This document shows, in pieces, positions 6,030 to 6,104 of a stretch of 6,104 nt of DNA. The stretch lies in NCBI GenBank assembly GCA_021807065.1, contig JAKAPO010000159.1, positions 1 to 6,104 of the forward strand, in the 5' to 3' direction. The translations under genes and the position numbers were made by a program. Every line of letters begins with the position of its first letter. The first letter of the stretch is position 1. The DNA comes from a bacterium (lineage in GTDB: Bacteria; Vulcanimicrobiota; Vulcanimicrobiia; Vulcanimicrobiales; Vulcanimicrobiaceae). Below the pieces are notes generated by a model. It was not told the origin of the DNA. It saw only the letters and a list, made by a program, of their open reading frames with translations, and did not search any database.

Positions 6030-6104
6030 CAAACGTGCAGCGCCTTAGCGGCGCTTCCCTCGACGTCGCTCAGCGCTGGCGCGCTTCGCTCGCACAGGTC
6101 AAGG
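6029..6104 (-). CDS. Possible 3' end of an upstream gene coupled to argH
   Basis: On the minus strand one frame is open from the window edge for 24 codons and stops at TGA 6031-6029, which overlaps the argH ATG as TGATG. The other two frames contain stops within the window. The visible peptide ends SDVEGSAAKALHV, and SDVEGSA is encoded by the repeat at 6050-6092. This parallels the ArgH tail, where the same repeat reads DVEGSA in the same frame. The part before the repeat is too short to identify the protein; argG would be an attractive neighbour but nothing here shows it. An untranslated leader is the alternative. Confidence 0.35.
   Translation of the reverse strand, partial: LDLCERSAPALSDVEGSAAKALHV
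6050..6092 (-). repeat. Interspersed palindromic repeat upstream of argH
   Basis: In plus-strand reading it begins with the same 19 bases as the copy at 4551 (GGCGCTTCCCTCGACGTCG). It then has a short stem AGCGC (6072-6076), TGGC, GCGCT (6081-6085), and ends at GCTTCGCTCG. The outer GGGATGACA end found in the other copies is missing: the sequence diverges after 6092. A separate 6-bp hairpin, AGCGCC/GGCGCT at 6039-6055, adjoins it on the argH side. Confidence 0.7.

Noticed and set aside
876..6092. Repeats as a CRISPR array
   Set aside because: Copies are 1-1.5 kb apart, separated by whole genes, imperfect and without regular spacers or cas genes.

Overview
This is a GC-rich bacterial window in which every recognisable gene lies on the minus strand. 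Four complete genes of arginine biosynthesis follow one another in transcription order: argH (6029-4530), argC (4533-3574), argJ (3596-2310) and argD (2151-967). A separate lipoprotein gene with a DUF4382-like domain starts at 717 and runs off the left edge. At the right edge, the last 24 codons of a possible upstream gene appear to end on a stop that overlaps the argH start. I saw no tRNA, rRNA, CRISPR array, transposase or phage gene.

ArgJ moves the acetyl group from N-acetylornithine to glutamate. ArgC reduces N-acetylglutamyl-phosphate, and ArgD transaminates the semialdehyde to N-acetylornithine. ArgH performs the last step, splitting argininosuccinate into arginine and fumarate. argB, argF and argG are not visible between these genes, so they must lie outside the window if the pathway is complete. 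The overlaps (TGATG before argH, GTGA between argH and argC, 23 bp between argC and argJ) indicate one translationally coupled operon. argD follows after a 158-bp gap.

The most unusual feature is a family of about 50-bp palindromic repeats, one at each of the five gene boundaries: 6050-6092, 4551-4603, 3516-3571, 2152-2203 and 876-963. All have the same orientation. Read on the transcribed strand they start near TGTCATCCCGAGCG, contain a GC-rich hairpin and end near GACGTCGAGGGA(A/G)GCGCC. They are not confined to untranslated DNA. One encodes much of a C-terminal tail on ArgH, one lies in the apparent N-terminus of ArgJ, and one supplies the ribosome binding site of argD. Two further short direct-repeat pairs, with periods of 30 and 36 bp, sit next to these copies.

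The organism cannot be fixed from this window. High GC, an arg cluster littered with CATCCCGAGCG-type interspersed repeats and a DUF4382 lipoprotein would fit several uncultured lineages such as Eremiobacterota (WPS-2). That is a guess and not a result.
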